A DNA stretch of 64,000 nucleotides from Streptomyces paludis (GCF_003344965.1 NZ_CP031194.1:1550001-1614000); one strand, 5' to 3'. Counted from the stretch's first letter, positions 8,828 to 17,796 are shown. The notes: generated from the sequence alone by a model not told the origin. Program-made: numbers and translations.

Positions 8828-9109
8828 CTACGGGGAGGGGATCAGGCCCTCGTCGTCGAGCATCTCGCGGACCTCTTCCATCGTCGCGCCGGGCGCCGGG
8901 AGGATCAGCTCGGACGGCTCCAGGGAGTCGTCCGGCAGCGGCTCGCCGAGTTCGCGGACCTTGTCCAGGAGCGCGTGCAGCGTGCGGCGGAAGCCGTCCG
9001 CGTCACCGTCCCTGACCTCGGCCAGCAGCTCGTCGTCCAGCTTGTCCAGCTCGGCGAAGTGGCTGTCCGCCAGCCTGACCTGGCCCTCCCCCATGATCCG
9101 TACGATCAT
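8828..9109 (-). CDS. pspAA: PspA-associated protein PspAA
   Basis: This small acidic protein of 93 residues begins MIVRIMGEGQVRL, typical of the PspAA family encoded next to actinobacterial pspA. It has no membrane helix or signal peptide. It starts 9 bp after the pspA stop with the ribosome site AGGGGCG, so it is co-transcribed. The family is thought to partner PspA in the envelope-stress response; the biochemical role is not established. Confidence 0.88.
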   Translation of the reverse strand: MIVRIMGEGQVRLADSHFAELDKLDDELLAEVRDGDADGFRRTLHALLDKVRELGEPLPDDSLEPSELILPAPGATMEEVREMLDDEGLIPSP

Positions 9110-9118
9110 GACGCGCCC

Positions 9119-9910
9119 CTACTGCTTGTCGAATTTGTTGGTCGACGGCTGGGCGTCCTGCGTGCCCGTACCGCCGGTGCCGCCCTCGATCGCCTGGGTC
9201 GACGAGCCGCCGGCCAGCTCCGCCTTCATGCGCTGAAGCTCCAGCTCGACGTCCGAGCCGCCGGAGATACGGTCCAGCTCGGCGGCGATGTCGTCCTTGG
9301 CCATGCCGGACTGGTCGTCCAGCGCGCCGGAGGCGAGCAGTTCGTCGATCGCGCCGGCCCGCGCCTGGAGCTGCGCGGTCTTGTCCTCGGCACGCTGGAT
9401 GGCGAGGCCGACGTCGCCCATCTCCTCGGAGATACCGGAGAACGCCTCCCCGATCCGGGTCTGCGCCTGCGCGGCGGTGTAGGTCGCCTTGATGGTCTCC
9501 TTCTTCGTACGGAAGGCGTCGACCTTGGCCTGGAGGCGCTGGGCGGCGAGCGTCAGCTTCTCCTCCTCGCCCTGGAGCGTCTGGTGCTGTGTCTCCAGGT
9601 CGGTGACCTGCTGCTGGAGCGAGGCACGGCGAGACAGCGCCTCACGCGCCAGATCCTCCCGGCCGAGCGCCAGCGCCTTGCGGCCCTGGTCCTCCAGCTT
9701 GGACGACTGGCCCTGCAACTGGTTCAGCTGCAATTCGAGCCGCTTGCGGGACGTGGCCACATCGGCGACGCCCCGGCGCACCTTCTGAAGCAGCTCCAGC
9801 TGCTTCTGGTACGAGTAATCGAGGGTCTCGCGCGGATCCTCGGCCCGGTCAAGGGCCTTGTTGGCTTTCGCGCGGAAGATCATCCCCATACGCTTCATGA
9901 CACCGCTCAT
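9119..9910 (-). CDS. pspA: PspA/IM30 (Vipp1) family membrane-stress protein
   Basis: The 263 residues are nearly all alpha-helical coiled coil (about residues 25-200), preceded by an amphipathic N-terminal helix (MKRMGMIFRAKANKALD) of the kind that binds stressed membrane. The C-terminus is Gly/Thr/Ser-rich and probably disordered. ATG at 9910 has a GGGGG tract upstream; an in-frame ATG at 9898 is the alternative. ESCRT-III-like PspA proteins stabilise damaged membranes and help retain proton motive force. It heads an operon with pspAA, and an ECF-sigma-like promoter lies upstream. Confidence 0.92.
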   Translation of the reverse strand: MSGVMKRMGMIFRAKANKALDRAEDPRETLDYSYQKQLELLQKVRRGVADVATSRKRLELQLNQLQGQSSKLEDQGRKALALGREDLAREALSRRASLQQQVTDLETQHQTLQGEEEKLTLAAQRLQAKVDAFRTKKETIKATYTAAQAQTRIGEAFSGISEEMGDVGLAIQRAEDKTAQLQARAGAIDELLASGALDDQSGMAKDDIAAELDRISGGSDVELELQRMKAELAGGSSTQAIEGGTGGTGTQDAQPSTNKFDKQ

Positions 9911-10142
9911 GGGCTTCGCGCGCCCCCTTCTGACGGACTCCGGACTACAGCACTCCAACAGAACCCACAGTACGGGCCCTGCCTCTATTACCGCACTGTT
10001 CCAGCGCGGATGCGCTCCTCCCCAAGGACGAGTGACCTCCGCCGGACTCGGGCGGAGGGAGTAGACGACCACGGAGGACGATCAGGAAATACCGGGCGAA
10101 TTCTGATCTTTCACCCGCGCTTTCCCTGTCTTCTTCCCGGAA

Positions 10143-10170
10143 GAGACGCAGGACGTTGCGGGATCGTTCC
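10143..10170 (-). promoter_or_regulatory. Candidate ECF-sigma (SigE-like) promoter for pspA
   Basis: On the minus strand, GGAAC (10166-10170) is followed after 17 bp by CGTCTC (10143-10148). This resembles envelope-stress sigma promoters of Streptomyces (GGAAC-16/17-CGTCT). It would give a 5' leader of about 225 nt to pspA. The rest of the 306-bp gap from 9911 to 10216 shows no other clear feature. Confidence 0.35.
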
Positions 10171-10216
10171 CCGCGGGGGTGGGGCCGAACCACGTCACCC
10201 CGTACCCTTGGGTTTT

Positions 10217-10813
10217 GTGTTCCGAAGCCGCTCCAAGGAAGAGAAGGCCACCGCCACCAAGGTGACGGCGGACCTCTCCACGCAGCCCCGCGACCCGCAG
10301 GCCCCCAAAGGCCGCCCGACCCCCAAGCGCAGTGAGGCCCAGTCGCAACGACGGCGCGCCTCGACGACGCCGACCGACCGCAAGACGGCCATGAAGCGCC
10401 AGCGCGAGGCCCGCCGGGAGGACCTGGCGCGCCAGCGCGAGGCACTGGCCAGCGGCGACGAGCGTTATCTGCCGGCCCGCGACAAGGGCCCGGTGCGCCG
10501 TTTCGTCCGCGACTTCGTGGACTCCCGGTTCGCCATCGCCGAGTTCTTCCTGCCGCTCGCCGTGGTGATCCTCGTGCTGAGCATGGTGCGGGTCGGCGCC
10601 CTCCAGAACATCGCGCTGCTGCTGTGGCTCGGTGTGATCGTGCTGATCATCATCGACTCGATCGGTATCTGGCTGCGGCTGAAGAAGCAGCTCGCCGAGC
10701 GCTTCCCGGACACCCCCAAGCGCGGCGCGGTGGCCTACGGCCTGATGCGTACGCTCCAGATGCGCCGACTGCGGCTGCCGAAGCCGCAGGTCAAGCGCGG
10801 AGAGCGGCTCTGA
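10217..10813 (+). CDS. DUF3043 integral membrane protein
   Basis: The 198-residue actinobacterial protein has a long, highly charged N-terminal cytoplasmic part (residues 1-100, many Arg/Lys/Gln, with DRKTAMKRQREARRED). Two adjacent membrane helices follow (FFLPLAVVILVLSMV and IALLLWLGVIVLIIIDSIG), then a basic C-terminal tail. The GTG start at 10217 (VFRSRSKEEK) matches the family's usual N-terminus; no strong ribosome site is visible. It is divergent from pspA and overlaps the methyltransferase downstream. Molecular function is unknown. Confidence 0.85.
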   Translation: MFRSRSKEEKATATKVTADLSTQPRDPQAPKGRPTPKRSEAQSQRRRASTTPTDRKTAMKRQREARREDLARQREALASGDERYLPARDKGPVRRFVRDFVDSRFAIAEFFLPLAVVILVLSMVRVGALQNIALLLWLGVIVLIIIDSIGIWLRLKKQLAERFPDTPKRGAVAYGLMRTLQMRRLRLPKPQVKRGERL

Positions 10814-11607
10814 GCACGGAGGTCTCCGGCTTCTCGGCGGCCCGGGTCAACTGGCTGGCCGGGCTGGGCGGGCTCCGTAACGTCGTACGTCAGGAGCTGG
10901 TCGCGCGCCAGCTCGACGAGCAGATCGCCGCCCGCTTCCCGGTGGGACAGCGGCTGCGGGTGCTCGACGTCGGGATGGGTCAGGGCACCCAGGCCCTGCG
11001 TCTCGCCCGCGCCGGACACACCGTGACCGGCCTGGAGTCCGATCCCGGGATGCTGGCCACGGCACAGGCGGCGTTCGCCGACGAGCCCGCGGGCATACGC
11101 GAGCGGGTGCGGCTGATCGAGGGCGACGGCCTGGAGACCGGGGTCCACTTCCTGCCGGGCAGCTTCGACGTGGTGCTCTGCCACGGCGTGCTGATGTACG
11201 TCAACGAGCCGGACGCGATGCTGGCCGGGCTGGCCCGGATGCTGGCGCCGGGCGGACTGCTGTCCCTGCTCGTACGGAACGGTGACGCGCTGTCCCTGCG
11301 GCCGGGGCTGGCCGGGGACTGGCCTCAGGCGCTGGAGGCGTTCGACTCCGCCACGTACACCAACCGGCTGGGCCTGCGGGTCCGGGCGGACCGGCTGGAG
11401 TCGCTCACGGCGACCCTCGCGGGGATCGCCGCGCCGCTGCACGCCTGGTACGGCGTACGGGTCTTCACGGACGGCGCCGCGGGAGACGTGGAGCCGCCGA
11501 CGGGCGAGGAGCTGGAGCGGTTGCTGACGGCGGAGGACCGGGCGGGCCGGCTGGAGCCGTACCGCAGGGTGGCGGCGCTGCTGCATCTGTGCGGAGTCCG
11601 TGGCTGA
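10810..11607 (+). CDS. SAM-dependent class I methyltransferase, apparent CTG start
   Basis: The product of about 265 residues has a Rossmann-type SAM site: motif I VLDVGMGQGTQALRLA, an acidic residue ending beta2 (GLESD), and motif IV SFDVVLCHGVLMY. No ATG, GTG or TTG lies in frame near the end of the preceding gene. CTG at 10810 has GGAGA six bases upstream and overlaps the DUF3043 stop, so a CTG start with coupling is the best reading. The substrate cannot be predicted. The last codons and stop are duplicated just downstream (11618-11636). Confidence 0.85.
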   Translation: MSTEVSGFSAARVNWLAGLGGLRNVVRQELVARQLDEQIAARFPVGQRLRVLDVGMGQGTQALRLARAGHTVTGLESDPGMLATAQAAFADEPAGIRERVRLIEGDGLETGVHFLPGSFDVVLCHGVLMYVNEPDAMLAGLARMLAPGGLLSLLVRNGDALSLRPGLAGDWPQALEAFDSATYTNRLGLRVRADRLESLTATLAGIAAPLHAWYGVRVFTDGAAGDVEPPTGEELERLLTAEDRAGRLEPYRRVAALLHLCGVRG

Positions 11608-11636
11608 GAGCGTTAAAGCGGAGTCCGTGGCTGAGA
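11591..11636 (+). repeat. 19-bp direct repeat spanning a stop codon
   Basis: GCGGAGTCCGTGGCTGAGA occurs at 11591-11609 and 11618-11636. The first copy holds the last codons and stop of the methyltransferase gene; the second is a non-coding duplicate. It looks like a small tandem duplication. Confidence 0.7.
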
Positions 11637-11697
11637 TCGCCGGAAACCGGGCCGGTTCTCTGTCAGGCGCGGGGCGCTTTTCCGCGTCCTCACTGAA

Positions 11698-13539
11698 ATG
11701 AGCGGCACAGAAGCGGTCGGCGTCGACGCCGGCCCGAACGAGACAAGCGCGCCCGCGGCCGGCGCGCGGGAGACACCTCAGCTGCCCGCCCGGGAGACCT
11801 GGGCGGCCCTCTACCGGCACTTCCGGCCGCACCGCGGGACGGTGGCCCTCGGCGCGCTGCTGGCGCTGATCGGCACGGCGACCGGACTGGCCCAGCCGCT
11901 CGCGGCGAAGGCCCTGGTCGACCGGCTCGGCGACGACGGCTCGATCACCGGGGTCCTGCTGCTGCTCACCGGGCTGGTGGTGTTCGGTACGGCGGTCCAG
12001 GCGCTGGGCTCGTATCTGCTGGAGCGGACCGCCGAGTCCGTGGTGCTGGCCGCCCGGCGCACCCTGATAGGGCGGCTGCTGCGGCTGCGGCTCCCCGAGG
12101 TGGAGCGGACGCAGCCCGGCGATCTGATGTCCCGGGTCACCTCGGACACCACCCTGCTGCGCGCGGTGACGACCCAGTCGATCGTCTCGGCGGCGACCGG
12201 CAGTCTGGCCTTCCTGGCGACGATCACCCTGATGGGGCTGATGGATCCGGTGCTGCTGGGCGTCACGCTCGGGGTGATCGTGGTGATCGGCGCCGCCGTG
12301 GCGCTGGTGATGCCGAGGATCTCGCGGGCGGCGAAGCGGTCCCAGGAGGCGGTCGGCCATATCTCCGCGGTGCTGGAACGGGCCTTCGGGGCGTTCCGTA
12401 CGGTCAAGGCGTCGGGCGCGGAGGACCGCGAGACGGCGGTGGTGGAGACGGCGGCCCGGGACGCCTGGCTGCACGGGGTGACGGCGGCCAAGTGGCAGAC
12501 GGTGGCCGGGGCTTCGGTCGGGCTGGCCGTGCAGGTGTCGTTCCTGGCGGTGCTGGGAGTGGGCGGGGCGCGGGTGGCGTCGGGGGCGATCTCCGTGTCG
12601 ACGCTGGTGGCCTTCCTGCTGTTCCTGTTCTATCTGATCGACCCGGTGTCGAGTCTGGTGGGCGCGGTGACGCAGTACCAGGTGGGTACGGCGGCGGTGG
12701 CCAGGATCGTGGAGGCGGAGCGGCTGGAGACCGAGGCGCTGGAGACCGGGACGCTGGAGACCGGGACGGCGGACGCCCGGCCGCAGGCCTCCCGTAAACC
12801 CGCTTCGATCGTCTTCGACGACGTCTCCTTCCGCTACCGCGACGATCTCCCGTACGTCCACAGCGGTGTCTCCTTCGAGGTGCCCGGCCCCGGTATGACG
12901 GCCTTCGTCGGCCCGTCCGGCGCGGGCAAGACGACGGTCTTCGGGCTGGTGGAGCGGTTCTACGAGCCGGCCGGCGGCCGGATCCTGATCGACGGGCGGG
13001 ACATCCGCGAACTGCCGCTCGCCGAACTGCGCGCCGCCATCGGCTATGTCGAACAGGACTCCCCCGTGCTGGCCGGGACGCTGCGCGAGAACCTCGTCTT
13101 CGCCGCGCCGGACGCCTCCGACGACGAGATCCGGCAGGTGCTCGTACGCGCCAGGCTCGACACGCTGGTCGAACGGCTGCCCGACGGGCTCGACACGCTC
13201 GTCGGCCACCGCGGCTCCAAGCTATCGGGCGGCGAGCGGCAGCGGGTGGCGATCGCGCGGGCGCTGCTGCGCCGGCCCCGGCTGCTGCTCCTCGACGAGG
13301 CGACGTCACAGCTGGACGCGGTCAACGAGATGGCGCTGCGGGACGTGGTCGCGGAGGTGGCCCAGGAGGTCACCGTGCTGGTGGTGGCGCACCGGCTGTC
13401 GACGGTGACGCTGGCGGACCGGATCGTGGTGATGGACGCGGGGCGGGTCCGGGCCGTGGGCACGCACGAGGAGCTGGTGGCGGGGGACGCGCTGTACGGG
13501 GAGCTGGCGGCGACGCAGTTCCTGGCGGCGGCGCGCTGA
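11698..13539 (+). CDS. ABC exporter, fused membrane and ATPase domains
   Basis: The 613-residue half-transporter has a six-helix type IV exporter domain at residues about 40-330 and a nucleotide-binding domain at about 365-610. Walker A is GPSGAGKTT (K411), the signature LSGGERQRV starts at 509, and Walker B is LLLLDEATS (D533, E534); an H-loop in VVAHRLST follows. The linker carries a short repeat ([15 protein letters not shown]). It should work as a homodimer. The start at 11698 has no strong ribosome site but gives the expected N-terminus. The substrate is unknown; lipid-A-exporter-like and multidrug transporters share this layout. Confidence 0.93.
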   Translation: MSGTEAVGVDAGPNETSAPAAGARETPQLPARETWAALYRHFRPHRGTVALGALLALIGTATGLAQPLAAKALVDRLGDDGSITGVLLLLTGLVVFGTAVQALGSYLLERTAESVVLAARRTLIGRLLRLRLPEVERTQPGDLMSRVTSDTTLLRAVTTQSIVSAATGSLAFLATITLMGLMDPVLLGVTLGVIVVIGAAVALVMPRISRAAKRSQEAVGHISAVLERAFGAFRTVKASGAEDRETAVVETAARDAWLHGVTAAKWQTVAGASVGLAVQVSFLAVLGVGGARVASGAISVSTLVAFLLFLFYLIDPVSSLVGAVTQYQVGTAAVARIVEAERLETEALETGTLETGTADARPQASRKPASIVFDDVSFRYRDDLPYVHSGVSFEVPGPGMTAFVGPSGAGKTTVFGLVERFYEPAGGRILIDGRDIRELPLAELRAAIGYVEQDSPVLAGTLRENLVFAAPDASDDEIRQVLVRARLDTLVERLPDGLDTLVGHRGSKLSGGERQRVAIARALLRRPRLLLLDEATSQLDAVNEMALRDVVAEVAQEVTVLVVAHRLSTVTLADRIVVMDAGRVRAVGTHEELVAGDALYGELAATQFLAAAR

Positions 13540-13554
13540 GGCGGCGCGGGGGCG

Positions 13555-13731
13555 AGGGCGTGTTTCGAAAGTAGCGCCGTCCGCCCGCAGGGCGGGCCTG
13601 GCGGCGTCTGGTGCGTGCGATCGCAAGGCGGAGGGTCGCCCCAGTACTGGACGTACTGGGGTGATCCCGACAACGCGGCGAGCGTGCGTGCCAGGCGTCG
13701 CCAGGCAGGCGGGACTTTCGAAACACGCCCT
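13555..13731. repeat. 177-bp palindromic intergenic element
   Basis: Perfect 18-bp inverted ends (13555-13572 and 13714-13731, beginning AGGGCGTGTTTCGAAAGT) enclose further nested palindromes. These include CCCCAGTAC/GTACTGGGG, separated by 5 bases, and CCGCCC...GGGCGG. It encodes nothing and fills most of the 13540-13832 gap. The organisation suggests a miniature mobile element or a structured RNA/DNA element; I recall similar TTTCGAAA-ended repeats between Streptomyces genes but cannot name a family. Confidence 0.7.
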
Positions 13732-13832
13732 AGGCGTCGCTGAACGTCCCGCCTCCGCGCCGGCCCGTCCCGACCCCCTGATCGGCGGCGTACCGCAGGC
13801 CACCCCATGGGGACAAACGGGATACTCCGGGC

Positions 13833-14921
13833 ATGACTGCTTCTCTTCGCCGCCGCGCGCTCCGGATCCCGTCGGCCCTGACCGCCGCGGCCTGTCTGGC
13901 CGCACTGGTGGGCGGCTGCTCCGGCTCCGCCGCCCCGGGCTCCGGTACGTCGCTGTCCCACGCCGTTCCGAAGGCCGCCGGGGTCGAGCGGCGCGCGGGC
14001 GACGATCTCCAGACGTCCTACGAGACGGTGATCAAGGACGTACTGCCGTCGGTCGTGCAGATCGAGTCGGGGGACAGCCTGGGCTCGGGCATCGTCTACG
14101 ACGCGCGGGGCCATATCGTCACCAACGCCCATGTGGTGGACCGGCAGCGGACGTTCACGGTGACCGTGGCCAACAGTGAGCAGCCGCTGCGGGCGACGCT
14201 CGTCTCCAGCTATCCGCAGCAGGATCTCGCCGTGATCAAGCTCGACTCCGTGCCGAGCGGGCTGCGGGCCGCGAAGTTCGGGGACACGTCGAAGGTCGCG
14301 GTGGGGCAGATCGTGCTGGCGATGGGGTCACCGCTGGGGCTCTCCGGCAGCGTCACCCAGGGCATCGTCTCGGCCGTCGGACGGACCGTCAGCGAGGGCT
14401 CGACGGGCGGCGGTACGGGCGCCACGATCCCCAACATGGTGCAGACCTCGGCCGCCATCAACCCGGGCAACAGCGGGGGCGCGCTGGTCGATCTGGACGG
14501 GCAGGTCATCGGCATCCCGACCCTCGCGGCGGCCGACCCCCAGCTGGGCAGCGGCGCGGCGCCCGGGATCGGCTTCGCCATCCCGGTCTCCATGGTGCGG
14601 ACGGTCGCCGACCAGATCATCAAGAACGGCCGGGTCACCGACTCGGGCCGGGCCGCCCTGGGCATCACGGGCCGTACGGTCCTGGGCGCCGACCTCCAGC
14701 CGTCCGGCGTCGCGGTCGTCGAGACCGTCCCGGGCGGCGCGGCGGCCGGGGCGGGGATCCGGTCCGGCGACATCATCACGAAGGTGGACGGCGCGGCGGT
14801 GACTTCGATCGAATCGCTCTCGGAGCTGCTCGCGGCGGACCGGCCGGGGCAGCGGGTCAAGGTGACGTTCAGCCGGTCCGGGACGGCGAAGACGGTCGAG
14901 GCGACACTCGGTGAGATGTGA
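13833..14921 (+). CDS. HtrA/DegP-like trypsin-fold serine protease lipoprotein with PDZ domain
   Basis: The 362-residue protein has a lipoprotein signal (hydrophobic segment then VGGC, lipidated C29). A protease domain follows with the triad H100 (IVTNAHVVD), D131 (QQDLAVIKLD) and S214 (NPGNSGGALVD). A C-terminal PDZ domain (about 265-360) contains AGIRSGDIITKVDG. It should be anchored on the outer face of the membrane and degrade or chaperone misfolded exported proteins. Length is normal for single-PDZ actinobacterial HtrA homologues. A strong terminator follows. Confidence 0.93.
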   Translation: MTASLRRRALRIPSALTAAACLAALVGGCSGSAAPGSGTSLSHAVPKAAGVERRAGDDLQTSYETVIKDVLPSVVQIESGDSLGSGIVYDARGHIVTNAHVVDRQRTFTVTVANSEQPLRATLVSSYPQQDLAVIKLDSVPSGLRAAKFGDTSKVAVGQIVLAMGSPLGLSGSVTQGIVSAVGRTVSEGSTGGGTGATIPNMVQTSAAINPGNSGGALVDLDGQVIGIPTLAAADPQLGSGAAPGIGFAIPVSMVRTVADQIIKNGRVTDSGRAALGITGRTVLGADLQPSGVAVVETVPGGAAAGAGIRSGDIITKVDGAAVTSIESLSELLAADRPGQRVKVTFSRSGTAKTVEATLGEM

Positions 14922-14943
14922 AACGGGGCGCCGGCCCGGAGCG

Positions 14944-14996
14944 CGGAACGGCGCCCGCGTACCCCTCGTACGAGAGAGTGCGCGGGCGCCGTTCCG
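14944..14996. terminator. Bidirectional hairpin terminator
   Basis: A perfect stem of 15-16 bp (14944-14959 with 14981-14996) has a 21-base loop, between the convergent protease and small acidic protein genes. Confidence 0.8.
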
Positions 14997-15015
14997 TTCT
15001 CGGGGGCCGGACCCG

Positions 15016-15225
15016 TCAGTCCCCCTCGGCGCGCAGGCTCATCGGGCCGTAGATCTTGCTGCCGTCCTCGAAGAGCGTGACCTGTTCGGCGCCCCCGCCG
15101 AGCAGGTCCTTCCACGCCTCACCGACCCATGACTCGGCGTCCCCCTGCGTGGTGAACTCCTCCGGCTCCACCGCCGGGGGGACCTCCGTCCCGTCGGCCT
15201 TCTCGAACCGCCACGTCCACGCCAT
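15016..15225 (-). CDS. Small acidic conserved hypothetical protein
   Basis: The 69-residue protein begins MAWTWRFEKADGTEV and is rich in Glu, Asp, Gly and Trp, with no signal peptide or membrane helix. The start at 15225 has a strong GGAGG six bases upstream. The frame continues upstream as an open frame, but only this start has a ribosome site. It looks like a short conserved actinobacterial protein of unknown function; no motif is recognised. Confidence 0.7.
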   Translation of the reverse strand: MAWTWRFEKADGTEVPPAVEPEEFTTQGDAESWVGEAWKDLLGGGAEQVTLFEDGSKIYGPMSLRAEGD

Positions 15226-15318
15226 GTGCGCCTCCCGGATCCCGCGGAACTGATCGATTTCCTGCCCGCAGCGTAGCCGGGCGCGCACCGTGAGCGGTGA
15301 CGCGGGAGGATCGTCTCC

Positions 15319-16575
15319 GTGGAACTGACTCTGCTCGGCACCGGAGCCCCCGCCGGGCTCCCCCGCCCCGACTGCCCGTGCGCCGCGTGCGCGACCGCCC
15401 GCGGTACCCGGGCCCGCGCCGCCACCTCGCTGCTGGTGGACGGCGTCCTGCTGCTGGACCTGACCCCGGGGGCGCCGCTCGCCGCCGCCCGCGCCGGGCA
15501 TTCGCTGGCCGGGGTGCGGCAGGTGCTGCTCACCCATCCGCACGACGGGCCCGCCGTGGAGCTGCCCGCCGGGCTGCCGGCCGCAGGCCGGGTGGCGGAC
15601 GGCCGGGTGCTAACGCTGCTGGGCGGGCACCGGGTGCGGGCCGTGCCGATGGACGCGCCGGGCACCGGGTACGAGGTGACGGCGCCCGGCGGCGAGCGGC
15701 TGCTCTACCTGCCGCCGGGCGGCGCGCCCGCCGGGGTGCCGGCCGGGGTGCCGGCCGGGGCCAACGGCCATGGCCGGGGCGCTCCGCCGCCGGCCGTGAC
15801 CGCCGCGTACGACATGGTCGCCGCGGATGTCACCGGGCGGCCCGACGCGGTGGCCCGGCTGCGCGCGGCCGGGGCGATCGGGCCCGCGACCGATCTCGTC
15901 GCCGTCCATCTGGACCACGATGTGCCGCCCGGCGCCGAGCTGGACCGGCGCCTCGCGGCGGCGGGCGCGCGGGCGGTGCCGGACGGGACGACGCTGACGG
16001 TGGGCGCGTACCACCCCGTACCGGAGGTGCCGCGCCGCACGCTGGTGACCGGAGGGGCGCGTTCCGGGAAGTCCTGGGAGGCCGAGCGGCGGCTCGCCGC
16101 GTTCCCCGACGTGCTGTACGTGGCGACGGGCGGCGGGCGCGACGGCGACCCGGAGTGGGACGCGCGGGTCCGGCTGCACCGCGAGCGCCGGCCGGCGTCC
16201 TGGCGTACGACGGAGACGTGCGACCTCGTACCGCTGCTGCGCGTGGACGGGCCGCCGCTGCTGATCGACTGTCTGTCGCTGTGGCTGACGGACGCCATGG
16301 ACCGGGCGAACGCGTGGTCGGCCGACTCGACCGCGTGGGCGGCGGGCGGTGAGAAGGCGCTGCGCGAGCGGACGGCCGAACTGGCGCGCGCGGTACGGGA
16401 GACCGGCCGCACGGTCGTCGCGGTGACCAACGAGGTGGGCGGCGGGGTGGTCCCGGCGACGCTCTCGGGCCGCCGCTTCCGCGACGAACTGGGCCGGCTG
16501 AACGCGGCGGTGGCGGCGGAGTGCGAGCAGGTGCTGCTGGTGGTCGCGGGACAGGCGCTGCCGCTGCGGGGGTGA
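15319..16575 (+). CDS. cobU: CobU adenosylcobinamide kinase/guanylyltransferase with degenerate MBL-like N-terminal domain
   Basis: The C-terminal about 180 residues are CobU: P-loop GGARSGKS (K251) and guanylylated-His region VRLHRERRPASWRT, ending with VTNEVGGGVVP. This enzyme phosphorylates adenosylcobinamide and transfers GMP to it in lower-ligand assembly of vitamin B12. Residues 1-235 resemble a metallo-beta-lactamase fold of PhnP/PqqB type, with a cysteine-rich start (PDCPCAACATAR), but the metal motif is reduced to LTHPHDGP, so hydrolase activity is doubtful. Start GTG has GGAGGA upstream. A short VPAG repeat joins the domains. cobT follows at 16669 and cobS lies at 21195. Confidence 0.88.
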   Translation: MELTLLGTGAPAGLPRPDCPCAACATARGTRARAATSLLVDGVLLLDLTPGAPLAAARAGHSLAGVRQVLLTHPHDGPAVELPAGLPAAGRVADGRVLTLLGGHRVRAVPMDAPGTGYEVTAPGGERLLYLPPGGAPAGVPAGVPAGANGHGRGAPPPAVTAAYDMVAADVTGRPDAVARLRAAGAIGPATDLVAVHLDHDVPPGAELDRRLAAAGARAVPDGTTLTVGAYHPVPEVPRRTLVTGGARSGKSWEAERRLAAFPDVLYVATGGGRDGDPEWDARVRLHRERRPASWRTTETCDLVPLLRVDGPPLLIDCLSLWLTDAMDRANAWSADSTAWAAGGEKALRERTAELARAVRETGRTVVAVTNEVGGGVVPATLSGRRFRDELGRLNAAVAAECEQVLLVVAGQALPLRG

Positions 16576-16668
16576 GGGTGGCCGGAAGCCGACAGGGCCC
16601 GGCGCGACGGCCGCCCTCTCCCGGGAGGACCCGGGAGAACACCGGGAACGGGACGGTACTGTCGGCGG

Positions 16669-17760
16669 ATGAGTTCGCTTAATCTCGACGACTTCTCCGA
16701 TCTGATCGAGCGCCCCGACAGCGGTACGCGGCGTGACGCCGAGGAACGCCGGGAGCGGCTGACCGTGCCGCCCGGGTCGCTCGGGCGCCTCGACGAGCTG
16801 GGCGAGTGGCTGGCCGCCGCCCAGGGCGCCGTACCGGTCAAGGCCCTGAAGCAGCCGCGGGTGGTGCTGTTCGCCGGGGACCACGGGGTGGCCTCGCTCG
16901 ATGTGTCGGGCCGCCCCGCGGGCTCCGCGCACCGGCTGGTGCGTGCCGCGCTGGAGGGCGAGAGCCCCGTCGCGGTGCTGGCCCGGCTGGCGGATGTGCC
17001 CGTACGGATCGTGGACGCCGGGCTGGACTGCGATCCCTCGCTCCTGCCCGACGAGGTCGTACGCCACCGGGTGCGGCGCGGCAGCGGGCGGATCGACATC
17101 GAGGACGCGCTGACCGCCACGGAGGCGGAGATGGCCGTCCGGCTGGGGATGGCGATCGCGGACGAGGAGGCCGACTCCGGTACGGATCTGGTCGTCCTGG
17201 GCGATCTGAGCGTCGGCGGCACCACGGCGGCGGCCACCCTGATCGCCGCGCTCTGCGGTACGGACGCCTCGGTGGTCACCGGGCGCGGCGGCGCGGGCAT
17301 CGACGATCTGGCGTGGATGCGCAAGTGCGCGGCGGTACGGGACGCGCTGCGCCGGGCCCGGCCGGTCCTCGGTGACCAGCTGGAGCTGCTGGCGACGGTC
17401 GGCGGCGCGGATCTGGCCGCGATGACGGGCTTCCTGCTCCAGAGCGCGGTGCGGCGGATGCCGGTGATCCTGGACGGGGTGGTCTCGGCGGCGTGCGCGC
17501 TGGTGGGGCAGCGGGCGGCGTTCCGGGCGCCCGACTGGTGGCTGGCGGGCCAGCTGAGCGGTGAGCCGGCACAGGCGAAGGCGCTGGACCGGATGGCGCT
17601 CAACCCGCTGCTCGACCAGGGCGTCACTGTGGGGGAAGGGTCCGGGGCGCTCCTCGCGCTGCCGCTCGTACGGGCCGCCGCCGCGCTGGCGGCGGAGCTG
17701 CCGGAGAAGGCGGCGGAAGCGGCGGAGGAGGAGCCCGCGGAGCCGGTCACCACGGAGTGA
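16669..17760 (+). CDS. cobT: CobT nicotinate-nucleotide:dimethylbenzimidazole phosphoribosyltransferase
   Basis: The 363-residue enzyme makes alpha-ribazole phosphate from dimethylbenzimidazole and nicotinate mononucleotide. It shows the family sequence VPPGSLGRLDELG near the N-terminus, VLFAGDHGVA, and the C-terminal catalytic Glu E323 in TVGEGSGALLALP. The length is normal. It lies 93 bp after cobU in the same direction. The acidic tail (AAEEEPAEPVTTE) is unremarkable. Confidence 0.95.
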   Translation: MSSLNLDDFSDLIERPDSGTRRDAEERRERLTVPPGSLGRLDELGEWLAAAQGAVPVKALKQPRVVLFAGDHGVASLDVSGRPAGSAHRLVRAALEGESPVAVLARLADVPVRIVDAGLDCDPSLLPDEVVRHRVRRGSGRIDIEDALTATEAEMAVRLGMAIADEEADSGTDLVVLGDLSVGGTTAAATLIAALCGTDASVVTGRGGAGIDDLAWMRKCAAVRDALRRARPVLGDQLELLATVGGADLAAMTGFLLQSAVRRMPVILDGVVSAACALVGQRAAFRAPDWWLAGQLSGEPAQAKALDRMALNPLLDQGVTVGEGSGALLALPLVRAAAALAAELPEKAAEAAEEEPAEPVTTE

Positions 17761-17767
17761 GGCATCG

Positions 17768-17796
17768 GACGTGGCCACGCGGTGCGCGGCCACGTC
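17768..17796 (+). terminator. Hairpin after cobT
   Basis: A 9-bp perfect stem (GACGTGGCC at 17768-17776 with 17788-17796) has an 11-base loop immediately after the cobT stop. It is a probable terminator, short by comparison with others in the window. Confidence 0.5.

Noticed and set aside
15226..15318. Cobalamin riboswitch before cobU
   Set aside because: The gap is only 93 bp with no B12-box-like sequence.
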